Part shown: piece by piece, positions 35,054 to 43,762 of the stretch
Numbering within the stretch: the stretch's first letter is position 1
How the letters are laid out: each line of letters starts with the position of its first letter
Source of the DNA: Lachancea kluyveri NRRL Y-12651
Taxonomy: Eukaryota > Ascomycota > Saccharomycetes > Saccharomycetales > Saccharomycetaceae
Direction: 5' to 3'
NCBI GenBank assembly: GCA_000149225.2
Contig: CM000693.1
Location: 744,001-808,000, forward strand
Length of the DNA stretch: 64,000 bases
The notes under the pieces: model-generated
Databases searched by the model: none
What the model was told of the DNA's origin: nothing
The model's input: only the letters and a program-made list of their open reading frames with translations
Position numbers and translations under genes: made by a program

Positions 35054-36600
35054 GCCTCGGGGAGAATTGCGGTAGTTGTGTATAGCCGAGGTTCATGAAG
35101 AGATAATGGCTAGTGGACAATAACAACATGACTTTGGTTACTAAAAACTGTGCTAAATAAAGGCGAAGTTTATTATCAACTTTACCAGTACATAAATCTC
35201 CCGATAGGTATGCGGAATTGCTCGACCCTCTGGCCTATCTATTGTACGGAGCCTGTAGCGGAGCGTTGAAGATAATAGAACGAGTCCCGATATTGTTGCT
35301 CATCGAAGCGATATTCACAATTTTAGTAAACAAACAACATGTTGACACCAGCTACGTTTTTGGACGCACTCCTGTTCCGTTTCTCCGTTGAACGACCCTA
35401 AAATCTTGTAGGTGGTCTGTAAAATGCAGAACATTTTGTTTGGATTAATCGAGTATCAGCTCGTTTGGAATCCAGGCGTAATGCAGCCATCGAGACGATT
35501 TTTGATTCAGGTTCTTTCTCATGATAAATGATCCGACGCCACTGACCGGTTAGCGTGGTTTGCTGTTTCCTATAAAAGGTTGAATTTCGCGCTGTAGGTA
35601 GTTATTCAACTTGAAGATAAGTTTATTGTCAAATTTACAATAGTATTAAAAAACATACCGAATATCCAATTCATTAGCACCCATAATGATAATTGAGAGT
35701 ACTAGTGCCAAGGCCTTACTAGATCTACATATTAAGAAAACGAGGAGTTACGTATCCTTTTACGTGGACATAAAGCTTGTTGATGGTTGTACGCGACACC
35801 ATGTACTCTAGTACTGTGTCGAATTTCTTCATATCTAAACCGAAAACAAAGAGCAGGCCTACGTGCCCACCTTTTAAAATGTACCCAAATAATAAGATGT
35901 CTTGCCTGAGGCATGTGGAATATTCACTTGTAGAAATCATGACTATTTATGATATAGTATATTCAAGAAAGAACTCGGAAAATATGATTCATTAGAAAAA
36001 CGGGTTGTTAATGTAAGCCTAAAGTTTTAGAGATACCAAATCTAAAAGCCTGCACTGAACTGTTAGTGGCGGTATGAGTAAACAATATTCTGGATAAAGT
36101 GTACGCTCTTGATAGCTAATAAAAACCGTAGGTACTGAATTTGGACTCGATTTTAACAATGCATGTTAGAAAAATGGCTGCAAAATGGCCGCAGGATGAC
36201 TGCAGGATGGCTGCAAGATAGCTGCGTACTTTATGTTCGCTGGAACTCGTAAGGCAAACCTTATTGAATAACTGCGCAACGCGGGATTCCCTGATAGCTC
36301 GAGAAGCGTTATAGACTCCATAGTAAACTCCTTTTCAGAGCACTACGTACTGCCAAACGCCTTGTATGAAGAGACTTTCCCTTTCAGTATTAGACTAGTT
36401 TTTTTACGAGCTAAGTGAAACTCTACTGTTAAACTCATTTAACGACACAGTCAATAAGTCAGGCTACAAGTAGGTGGAAGCAAAGAAGGAGCGCGACAGA
36501 AGCCTGTACATGAGATCTTTAGAAGATTTTAGTGGATCTATTACCATAAAACCAACTGAGTTTGTTTGAAGATCGGGTCATTTTAGGTTACCTAGACAAC
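35054..36600. other. 1.5-kb gene-poor stretch
   Basis: The only frames above 60 codons (35725-35995, both strands) overlap each other and match nothing I know. An 11-base minisatellite lies at 36174-36228. No RNA gene seen. Confidence 0.45.
36174..36228. repeat. 11-base minisatellite, five units
   Basis: Units: ATGGCTGCAAA, ATGGCCGCAGG, ATGACTGCAGG, ATGGCTGCAAG, ATAGCTGCGTA. The unit length is not a multiple of three, so it is unlikely to be coding. Confidence 0.85.
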
Positions 36601-37731
36601 TTATTCGTTCAAGTCAGCAACAACTCTGCTCCAATTGTCACACACTGCTCTGCCATATTGGATATCGTTGATCCATTTAACTGTTTGCTTTGCAAATGGG
36701 CCAGGCTGTTCACCAGGCAACAACGGAATTTTAATATCCTTACCTTTCCAGCCAATTTCTTTAATTGGACAAATGACTGCAGCGGTCCCGCAACCAAAGG
36801 CTTCGAGCAATTCACCCTTGTCGGTCTTTTCAGCGACTTCGTTGATACTATAGTAGCGCTCGGAGATAACCCACTCTTATGGGTCCAGTATTTCTTTTGC
36901 TAATGTCAACAAGGGCTCTCTAGTCACACCTTCCAAGATGGTGCCATCCAATGGAGCGGTAACCATCTCCTTCCTACCGGTTTTCGAATCTTTAAAGATG
37001 AAGAAGACATTCATAAAACCGACTTCGGTAACATTTTTTTCAGGACTAAACAACCACAAGTTTTGCTGGTAGCCCCTTGAAATAGCCTGCTTGTGAGGCA
37101 AAAAGCAAAGAACATAGTTTGCACCAAGCTTTCTGTTACCAGCACCACCCGGCCAAGCTCTAGTGGCATAGTCAGTGGCTTCCAATTAGACGGCATTGAA
37201 CCCAGTTGGGTAGTATGGACCAACTGGGCAGGTAATAACCTACAATAAGACAGTGTCTGGGATTTCAGCGCCCAAACCAGGAGTGGTACCAATCATGGTT
37301 GGTCTAATGTACAAGGAATAGCCTTGTTCTTTAGGGACCAGATGCTTGTCCTATTCTATCATCTTACCGATTAATTTGATCAATTCTTCAGAGTCGAAAT
37401 TTGGCAGACAAATTCTAGAAGCAGATTTGTTCGTTCTTTCCATGTTTTTGTCGGCACGGAACATTGTGATTTTGTTATCCGAAGTTCTATAAGCCTTTAA
37501 ACCTTCGAATAGCTCGGAAGCATAGTGAAGCACACAAGCAGATGGATCTAGAGAAAAGTTACCGTAAGGCCTTATTTCTGGTGTACCCCAGCCTTCATCT
37601 TTGGTACATTGTATAGTTAAGATGTGGTCGGTGAAGTATTTACCGAAGGTCAGATTTTCATTTGGGATTTTCTTGGATGGGTTGGTGTTTTTGGTAATTT
37701 TAACTTTAGAAGAGCCTAGCGAAGCTGACAT
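36601..37731 (-). pseudogene. Branched-chain amino acid aminotransferase, decayed
   Basis: A full-length BAT1/BAT2-type frame of about 376 codons from ATG at 37731 (MSASLGSSKVKITKN) to TAA at 36601, closely following S. cerevisiae Bat1: EGWGTPEIRPYGNFSLDPSA, LFEGLKAYRTSD, TDYATRAWPGGAGN, KLGANY (the Lys that carries PLP), AAVICPIKEIGWKG. Four in-frame stops (37351, 37240, 37186, 36877) interrupt it but the frame is otherwise continuous; at least two replace Gln. The frame stays open upstream of the ATG into a basic, Ser-rich stretch that resembles a mitochondrial presequence without its own ATG. Live enzymes interconvert Leu, Ile and Val with their keto acids. A working copy is presumably elsewhere. 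Confidence 0.92.
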
Positions 37732-38891
37732 ATTTGAGTAGTGAGATGAGAACTTGCTTCTAGATGCATCCAAGATGTTGCATTTCCATAATGCTGTTAA
37801 CCTGAACCTACTTGTATGATATTTGAATAAGCGAGTTATACAGTCAATAGAAGTATAAGCGAGGTCTAAAAAAAATGGTATCAAGCGTAAAAAGATATTT
37901 TTTGGGATATCACAGATTCTCGTAGGTTGGTCGGATTTGTTATAAGAGAGATAAACTACTATGGAAAAATAACCCGCGAATGTTTATGTTTCAATGGATG
38001 CAACAAAATTGGAAACCGATTTGATGATGCAAGCTGTGCCTTATAGGATGCCAAATCAAGAAATATCGATAACCCTATTTGGTTTGTGCCGTGTATAGAA
38101 TAAATGCGATATCCATACATACCTTATCTGCTCGACAGTGTTGACCGCTCTTTTTTATCCAAAACTTTGAAATTTGAGAGTTTACAACAGACATGTGTAC
38201 TCGAGCCAACATATATGCGATTTCTGATACTTTGGTAAGAAAAGACTGTTCAAAGGCTACGTGTGATAAGAGCAAAAAAAACAAAGCACTATGTACATGT
38301 TCTATTAATCCAGATGCTGAGAGTTTGTTTGTTTTTGTTTTTTTTTTTTTTGAGTAAGCAGATGTTCCCTGCATTCTTTGTATTTACTGAGTCGCTCACA
38401 GCGTTCATCGCTTTTTGCGTGTCGAAATTGCGATTTGACTAGATGAGCAAGTTTCTTATTTTGCAACCTCGTAAGCGTATGTCTACTGAATGCTAACTTA
38501 TATTTCTAATTAAGATTTCCGCTCAAGCAAACTCTACAATGTACTGCCCCAGGTTGTTAAATGACTGACCTGGTGATTCTGGATTTAGCGAAGCTGTTTT
38601 CTTGGCACTATTCGTCTTTGGTTATCCTTCCGATCTGAAAATGCAGTCGTATGATGCAGCTTTTCCATTACGCATTGATGTTTATGTCATGAGCCAGAAA
38701 AACTGTATCACATATCCGTTTACAATTGAAAGCTCAGTAGATCTAGAAAAGTACCAACGAGACTTCGAAAGCTATACAATCGGGAACTCCATCGGATAAC
38801 GGAGTTAAGCAGCTTTTGACCACGGAATCCTGGTCATGTGCCATCACTTATTCGAAGAGGAATGGTAATGAAAGCAAGTGTTCATGAATAA
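37732..38891. other. Gene-poor stretch up to the tRNA, right edge of the island
   Basis: No credible protein gene. Poly-T/A runs lie near 38275 and 38338-38351. A 5S-rRNA-like core lies just before the tRNA (separate entry). Conserved order resumes after this point. Confidence 0.45.
38753..38872 (+). pseudogene. Possible 5S rRNA fragment or relic
   Basis: The segment around 38787-38810 (CTCCATCGGATAACGG followed by AGTTAAGC) resembles the yeast 5S rRNA core around nucleotides 35-58, including the AGTTAAGC of the A-box region and a GAAAGC upstream. The second half, with the C-box and 3' stem, is not recognisable. The limits are set by laying a 120-base 5S over the core. It sits about 20 bases before tRNA-Phe. 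Chance similarity is possible. Confidence 0.3.
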
Positions 38892-38984
38892 GCGGATTTA
38901 GCTCAGTTGGGAGAGCGCCAGACTGAAGAATAACTTCGGTCAATTGAAATCTGGAGGTCCTGTGTTCGATCCACAGAATTCGCA
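38892..38984 (+). tRNA. tRNA-Phe(GAA) with intron
   Basis: Precursor of 93 bases. Acceptor GCGGATT pairs with AATTCGC; D-arm box A is TAGCTCAGTTGG; anticodon stem CCAGA/TCTGG with anticodon GAA; T-arm box B is GTTCGATCC. An intron of about 20 bases (containing AACTTCGGTC) follows one base after the anticodon, as in S. cerevisiae tRNA-Phe genes. Exons look identical or nearly so to the yeast gene. A T-run after 38984 (TTTATTTTTT) fits Pol III termination. It marks the border between the decayed island and PCL5. Confidence 0.97.
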
Positions 38985-39272
38985 TTTATTTTTTCCTCTC
39001 TCTAGGAGAAAGACACTTTATTTATTGGTGATGGAGTGTGTGCCCTATACCAAATTCCATATATTCCAGGTTCTGCCTCCAACTTCAGTTGGTTTAAAGA
39101 TTTTACTCCCCACCCCCAAGTACCCTTAAACCCAACTTGTAACGACAACACCGAAATTCAAAGAATATAAGATAGGTGAGAAATACAACTCATATAGTTT
39201 ACTATCTAGGGATATAAAGTGTTCAAAACAATAAAAATTAAAAAAATAAAAACAATTTTTTTTTGTTTTTGT

Positions 39273-39974
39273 TTAACTAATACACTGTCCAAGCCCTTTA
39301 GGCCGATAGAGCTCATATTCGTCTTCTTCTTGTCTTGCCCTTTTCTTGGAAGCTGTATCGCATGAAATAGCTGAGACCGACAAGTCGGAGGAAACGGTAT
39401 CTTTTGACAAAACACCCTTTGCCCATTCTTGTAAAGCACTCTCCTCCAAGAACAGCTCGTAATCCAGTTTGCCAAGACACCATCTTTCCATAGTAGCGAT
39501 ATCCTTCGTTGGTAAGCCACTGATACGTTGCCAGGACTTCATGGAAAACGTTTGATCCTTTAAAAACTTATGAGAAAGGATAAGACATACTAGGTAGATT
39601 CTCTTGGAGCAGCGGGAAAACTCAGGTAGATTGGTCACCGATTGCATCTTAAAAGTGTACAATTTGTGGAAATAGTAAGCCGAAAGCAGAATAATATTTA
39701 TAGAGCACTTGGATCTTTTAAAAATTTCGTTAAGAAACGGGGTCAAGCTTAGCTTGGAATTGTTGATCTTTTGATTCGAAAACTTGGAAGTGAGCGCCGA
39801 TAGCAATGTAGAAACCTGATCAACTAAACTTGATTGCTTAGAAATGAACCTGTGTTGAGAGTCGCGATTTTGAAGTGGAGTACTCTGTGGGGTAGCTGGA
39901 GCTTGAAACGTGAAGCTGTGGCTGACAAACTTGTTCAGTTGGTAATACTCCTCAGTAGGTGTAATCTGTTGCAT
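39273..39974 (-). CDS. PCL5: Pho85 cyclin Pcl5
   Basis: 233 residues from the ATG at 39974 (MQQITPTEEYYQLNKF), close to the 229 of S. cerevisiae Pcl5 (YHR071W). A PHO80-type cyclin box spans roughly residues 70-180 (INIILLSAYYFHKLY, IYLVCLILSHKFLKD, WQRISGLPTKDI). In S. cerevisiae Pcl5 pairs with Pho85 to phosphorylate Gcn4 and mark it for degradation, and PCL5 is itself induced by Gcn4, forming a feedback loop. The 900-base upstream region here carries a Gcn4 site, a TATA box and a long leader (separate entries). Confidence 0.92.
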   Translation of the reverse strand: MQQITPTEEYYQLNKFVSHSFTFQAPATPQSTPLQNRDSQHRFISKQSSLVDQVSTLLSALTSKFSNQKINNSKLSLTPFLNEIFKRSKCSINIILLSAYYFHKLYTFKMQSVTNLPEFSRCSKRIYLVCLILSHKFLKDQTFSMKSWQRISGLPTKDIATMERWCLGKLDYELFLEESALQEWAKGVLSKDTVSSDLSVSAISCDTASKKRARQEEDEYELYRPKGLGQCIS

Positions 39975-40548
39975 TTTACCCAAAATAAAACGAGAAACTT
40001 AATAGCACTAGTAACGTGGTGCGAAAATGATAGTTGCTTTTCTTAAAGCGCAGGAATAGATGGATAAAAACAAACCCTGCCGCCTAAAATGTGTGATAAA
40101 ACCAATTATTAATCCTTAGAGAAGGAAGTAAATTAGAAAATGGACCACATCTTCGACGTTACTAAAACTCAATAACCAAACAAACAAGCCAAAAATGTAA
40201 ATGGGAAAACCTTGTAAAGAAAAAAAAGAATAAAATCCGTGCGAGTGGAAATGCTGAGATGTTAAATGCAAAATAGTCTATGAATTTGTGGAAAAACCCT
40301 TGTTATTTCCTAAACCGATCAAAAACACTTGAAACCAAAATAAAATTAAAACCAAATTAAATAAAACCAGAAAATAAAAATGCAAAGTGGTGTTATGGAA
40401 AATAAAAAGGCGCGAAAGTTTTCAATAAAGCAGTGAAAGAGGATGCGAAATTTTCAGAAAAACAACTGGCTATTGGAGAACCGTAGTCTTTTCTTTGATG
40501 TTGCGAGTTAAGTTGAACTCACTGAGGACAACTCAGGGGGGTGTCAAC
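39975..40548 (-). promoter_or_regulatory. Long, ATG-depleted PCL5 5' leader with one tiny uORF
   Basis: Between the PCL5 ATG and the putative TATA box at 40549 the minus strand is U-rich and contains one upstream ATG, at 40148-40150. It opens a five-codon uORF (MWSIF, stop TAA, 40133-40150). About nine ATGs would be expected by chance in this length. Depletion of ATGs is typical of real leaders, so an mRNA leader of several hundred bases is inferred. Confidence 0.55.
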
Positions 40549-40556
40549 CTTTTATA
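40549..40556 (-). promoter_or_regulatory. Putative TATA box of PCL5
   Basis: Minus-strand TATAAAAG, within CCATATAAAAGG. It lies 50 bases downstream (in PCL5 sense) of a Gcn4 site. Confidence 0.55.
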
Positions 40557-40605
40557 TGGATTGTCAAATGTGGCGCACCAATAAGGCCGAGGAAAAATTT
40601 TGGGA

Positions 40606-40612
40606 TGAGTCA
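40606..40612. promoter_or_regulatory. Gcn4/AP-1 site upstream of PCL5
   Basis: TGAGTCA, the palindromic Gcn4 core. A second TGACTCA at 40880-40886 spans the TRM5 stop codon. Gcn4 control of PCL5 is established in S. cerevisiae; the spacing to the TATA box here supports the same control. Confidence 0.65.
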
Positions 40613-40883
40613 GTTGGACTTTGGAAAGACGCGGAACTCAGAATTTCGCGCAGTGACCCTCGGAAATCGAGCACAAGGAGTGACATTTGAAATCAAAACG
40701 AATAATTAGTCAGGTGCCATACAGCATCCACGCAAGCTGTTTAGCGCCTTACGGGCAACCAGTAACGGTGCCAATGATCTACCGAGACCGGTGTTTGCTT
40801 GCTTAAGGGGGCAAAAACGTTTGTATGTAAAAATTGCATGGGAAGTTGGGTCCCTTTACTACATGCACTAATGCTAAAATGAC

Positions 40884-42389
40884 TCAGGCAAACGCTAGCT
40901 CTTTTGGGAGTTGGAAACTTGCACAGAACATTGGCTTCGTGGGTGCTACTTTTCTAACGAGATGAAATTGTACGGCGTCGAAAGGTAGTATTGTCTCCGT
41001 AGTTTTCATAGTGTCTAGAATTCTAGCATGCACCCTGTGATGTAATTCCTCCATCGAGGGTTCGGGCGTTTCGTCGTGCTCATACTTCTCGAAACAGTGG
41101 CAATGGATCCACGGTAGTTTGAAGTTTGGCTGGTTTTGGATCACTGCAGCAATCTGTGGATGTCTTGAGTACAAGCCAACAAACTCGTCCAAGAAACTCA
41201 AAGCACTATCAGGTAGGTTCATTACATAATGATGGAAGTATTGTGGTATTTCGATCTCTTTGGCTTCGGTCTTCTTGGTCTCGCCGGTCTTGGTATCTTT
41301 GTACTTCTTACCACCAGGCACAACAATGGCTCCGTTGTTCTCGTTGTACCATTCTTCTAATAGTTTGGGACTCTGGTTTATAAATTCACGACCATCGTAA
41401 TTCAATGGCTTCACGAAGCTACCAACTTTATTGTCGATAATGTTTTGCTTCATATATTTAAAACTCTCGGGGTTCAAGTCATTTGACAAAACGATAACCT
41501 TTTTCTTGCCAGCAGGGACTGAAAAGGGACCGACGCCGGCGAAAACATCACCAACACATTCACCAGGCTGGAATCGACTAATCAAACGTTCGTGTTCGGT
41601 GTGTAACCTGGAATTCCAGTAAACTTTGCTGAAATCGAACGTGAATTTACAGTTGCTCTCTCTTTGTTCTACCAACAAATCAGGTTTACCGGCCAGTATT
41701 CTCATCTGAAACGTTCTGAATTTTGTGGCGATCGAATCGACTTTGTCGACAACAGTTTCAATCTTAGAGTTCTTGTCCAGGATCACCTGGCCAATCAATT
41801 GGCTAAAAGGTTTAAATTCGTTTCTCAAGTTTAAATGAGCAATATGACCCGTTACTGTAAAGCCAGATGGCACTTCCTCCAAGTATTCTTCGGGCAAAAT
41901 CGCACGGAATATCTCTTCAGCTTTCCAAAAATTATAATCAAGAGTGTACTCATATGGTTTCACATCTGCGTTCTGTTCTTTCAAGAAGGAAAGAGCCTCT
42001 GGAGAAAGTTCACTTTCAACTTTTTCAACGTTGGATATGCTGTCCTTAAGTAGTACACCTTTACGGATATGGTTATCATTGGCTACCGTCTTTTTTTTCA
42101 AAGGTGGCTCCTCTTCAACCTTGTTGGAGTCCAGTTTCACGACATGAGGAATACGTGGAATCCTCAGGATCTCATTTTTGAATTTCTTTGAAAAGGCACT
42201 GATGTTTTTTGGATCTGGGAAATGAACAACAACTAGGGGAACTTTTCTACAAAAGAAGGACCTATCTAAAGTCGTCATGGTCCTGTCCACAGGTGGCTGG
42301 TACTTAAACGCTGGTATTGGTAGAGGTGGTGTCATCTTGAGTCTTGGGCTTTTTAAAGTATTGTTTAGCAATAAGCCGCTAACTTTCAT
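40884..42389 (-). CDS. TRM5: tRNA (guanine-N1)-methyltransferase
   Basis: 501 residues (S. cerevisiae Trm5, YHR070W, has 499). It methylates G37 next to the anticodon in cytosolic and mitochondrial tRNAs, including the first step of wybutosine formation in tRNA-Phe. Visible: the D1-like N-terminal block, SAM-binding GDVFAGVGPFSVPAGKK with LSNDLNPESFKYM after it, and the catalytic MNLPDSALSFLDEF. The first 18 residues are basic and hydrophobic, then Met19 (MTPPLP). As reported for the S. cerevisiae protein, alternative starts may give mitochondrial and cytosolic/nuclear forms. Divergent from RRP4. Confidence 0.95.
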   Translation of the reverse strand: MKVSGLLLNNTLKSPRLKMTPPLPIPAFKYQPPVDRTMTTLDRSFFCRKVPLVVVHFPDPKNISAFSKKFKNEILRIPRIPHVVKLDSNKVEEEPPLKKKTVANDNHIRKGVLLKDSISNVEKVESELSPEALSFLKEQNADVKPYEYTLDYNFWKAEEIFRAILPEEYLEEVPSGFTVTGHIAHLNLRNEFKPFSQLIGQVILDKNSKIETVVDKVDSIATKFRTFQMRILAGKPDLLVEQRESNCKFTFDFSKVYWNSRLHTEHERLISRFQPGECVGDVFAGVGPFSVPAGKKKVIVLSNDLNPESFKYMKQNIIDNKVGSFVKPLNYDGREFINQSPKLLEEWYNENNGAIVVPGGKKYKDTKTGETKKTEAKEIEIPQYFHHYVMNLPDSALSFLDEFVGLYSRHPQIAAVIQNQPNFKLPWIHCHCFEKYEHDETPEPSMEELHHRVHARILDTMKTTETILPFDAVQFHLVRKVAPTKPMFCASFQLPKELAFA

Positions 42390-42611
42390 ACGCCAGGATA
42401 AGTCCTACACTGCTGCCGAATACATTAACATCACCAAGCTTGATGTTCGAGGTGAGATGAGCTCTTGGTGAGACGAAAAAATTTTCTGTACTCGTTTTCA
42501 ATGATCTGCAAATTTTTTGATACATCTGCAAAGCCAGTTCGATGAGCACTTAGAACCATTGGGATCGCAGGTAACAAGACTCCAAGAAGAAAGATTGAGA
42601 GTGTGTTTAAT
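42390..42611. promoter_or_regulatory. TRM5/RRP4 divergent promoter with PAC-like and RRPE motifs
   Basis: GAGATGAGCTC at 42454-42464 is identical to the PAC-like 11-mer in the NOP10 promoter. GAAAAAATTTTC at 42475-42486 is an RRPE. Both lie midway between the two starts, so both genes could be driven by them. Confidence 0.7.
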
Positions 42612-43679
42612 ATGCCATCCGAAGTGATCAGTATTGTTAAAAGGAGCAATGGGTTCGAATTTACCAATCCTGGAGAAATCGAAATGGACAGTGACATCGA
42701 GATGTCTGACATAGAAATGGACAAACAGGAAGAACAAGGCCAAGATGGAAGCATCGTAACACCAGGTGAATTGGTGACTGACGACCCCGTGTGGATGAGG
42801 GGACATGGCACATACTTTTTAGAAAATAAGACATACTCTTCTGTTGCAGGTACGGTATCTCGTGTAAACAGGTTATTATCTGTAATACCTTTGAGAGGCC
42901 GTTATGCTCCAGAAACCGGTGATCACATCATTGGCAGAATAGCTGAAGTCGGTAACAAGAGGTGGAGGGTAGACATCGGTGCCAAGCAACATGCAATCCT
43001 GATGTTGGGCAGTGTCAACTTACCTGGCGGTGTTTTAAGAAGAAAATCCGAAAGTGACGAATTGCAAATGAGGAACTTCTTAAAGGAGGGTGATCTGCTA
43101 AATGCTGAAGTACAATCCTTATTCCAAGATGGTAGTGCTTCGCTGCATACGAGGTCTTTGAAATACGGTAAGTTGAGAAATGGTGTTTTTATCCAGGTAC
43201 CCAGCTCGCTAATCGTTAGATCCAAGAATCACACACATAATCTACCCGGTAACGTCACTGTTATACTGGGTGTAAATGGCTTTATTTGGATAAGGAGAAC
43301 TTCTGAAATAGATACTGCAAACAGCTCTACAACTGCAGTTACAGGTAAGAACGCTGCTACTTTGTCAGGCGCTTCTGGTGACTATAAAGCTGGTAGTAAC
43401 AGCGTAACGATTACCAGACTAGAGGAAGAGTCATCGTGGGAAATTTATTCCGATAAAAATGACACTATTTCGAACAATATTAAACAAACTATCACGAGAT
43501 ACGCTAATGTTATCAAAGCTCTTGCTTATTGTGAGATTGGTATCACCGAAAGCAGAGTGGTTGCCGCATATGAAGCTAGTATGGCTTACAGCAATGTTGG
43601 TTCGTTAATTGAAAAAGAAAACATGGAGGCTATTGGAGAAGATGTTATCAATGCTGAGAAAATGAGAGGTAATGCTTAG
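42612..43679 (+). CDS. RRP4: Exosome cap subunit Rrp4
   Basis: 355 residues from the ATG at 42612 (MPSEVISIVKRSNGF); a slightly longer frame would start at GTG. It closely follows S. cerevisiae Rrp4 (359 residues, YHR069C): the VTPGELVTDDPVWMRGHGTY N-terminal domain, the S1 domain with GDHIIGRIAEVGNKRW, and the KH domain with GVNGFIW. It is one of three S1/KH cap proteins of the nuclear and cytoplasmic RNA exosome, needed for 5.8S rRNA 3' processing and RNA decay. It ends 83 bases from the OMS1 stop, convergent. Confidence 0.96.
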   Translation: MPSEVISIVKRSNGFEFTNPGEIEMDSDIEMSDIEMDKQEEQGQDGSIVTPGELVTDDPVWMRGHGTYFLENKTYSSVAGTVSRVNRLLSVIPLRGRYAPETGDHIIGRIAEVGNKRWRVDIGAKQHAILMLGSVNLPGGVLRRKSESDELQMRNFLKEGDLLNAEVQSLFQDGSASLHTRSLKYGKLRNGVFIQVPSSLIVRSKNHTHNLPGNVTVILGVNGFIWIRRTSEIDTANSSTTAVTGKNAATLSGASGDYKAGSNSVTITRLEEESSWEIYSDKNDTISNNIKQTITRYANVIKALAYCEIGITESRVVAAYEASMAYSNVGSLIEKENMEAIGEDVINAEKMRGNA

Positions 43680-43762
43680 GTATTGTATAGTACTTGTCAA
43701 CTTGTTTAATAGAATAACTTGGAAAAATCTTTGTACATGGGATTCTATGACTATTTACATAT

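Noticed and set aside
35725-35995. Overlapping 60-72-codon frames on both strands
   Set aside because: Mutually overlapping frames without domain features, in a gene-free stretch; probably chance.
26193-37731. Idea that the in-frame stops reflect a changed genetic code
   Set aside because: Intact genes in the window end at TAA, TAG and TGA at family-typical places, so all three codons act as stops.
38000-38891. Search for retrotransposon long terminal repeats upstream of tRNA-Phe
   Set aside because: Such insertions are common before yeast tRNA genes, but I saw no paired ends, target duplication or element coding sequence.
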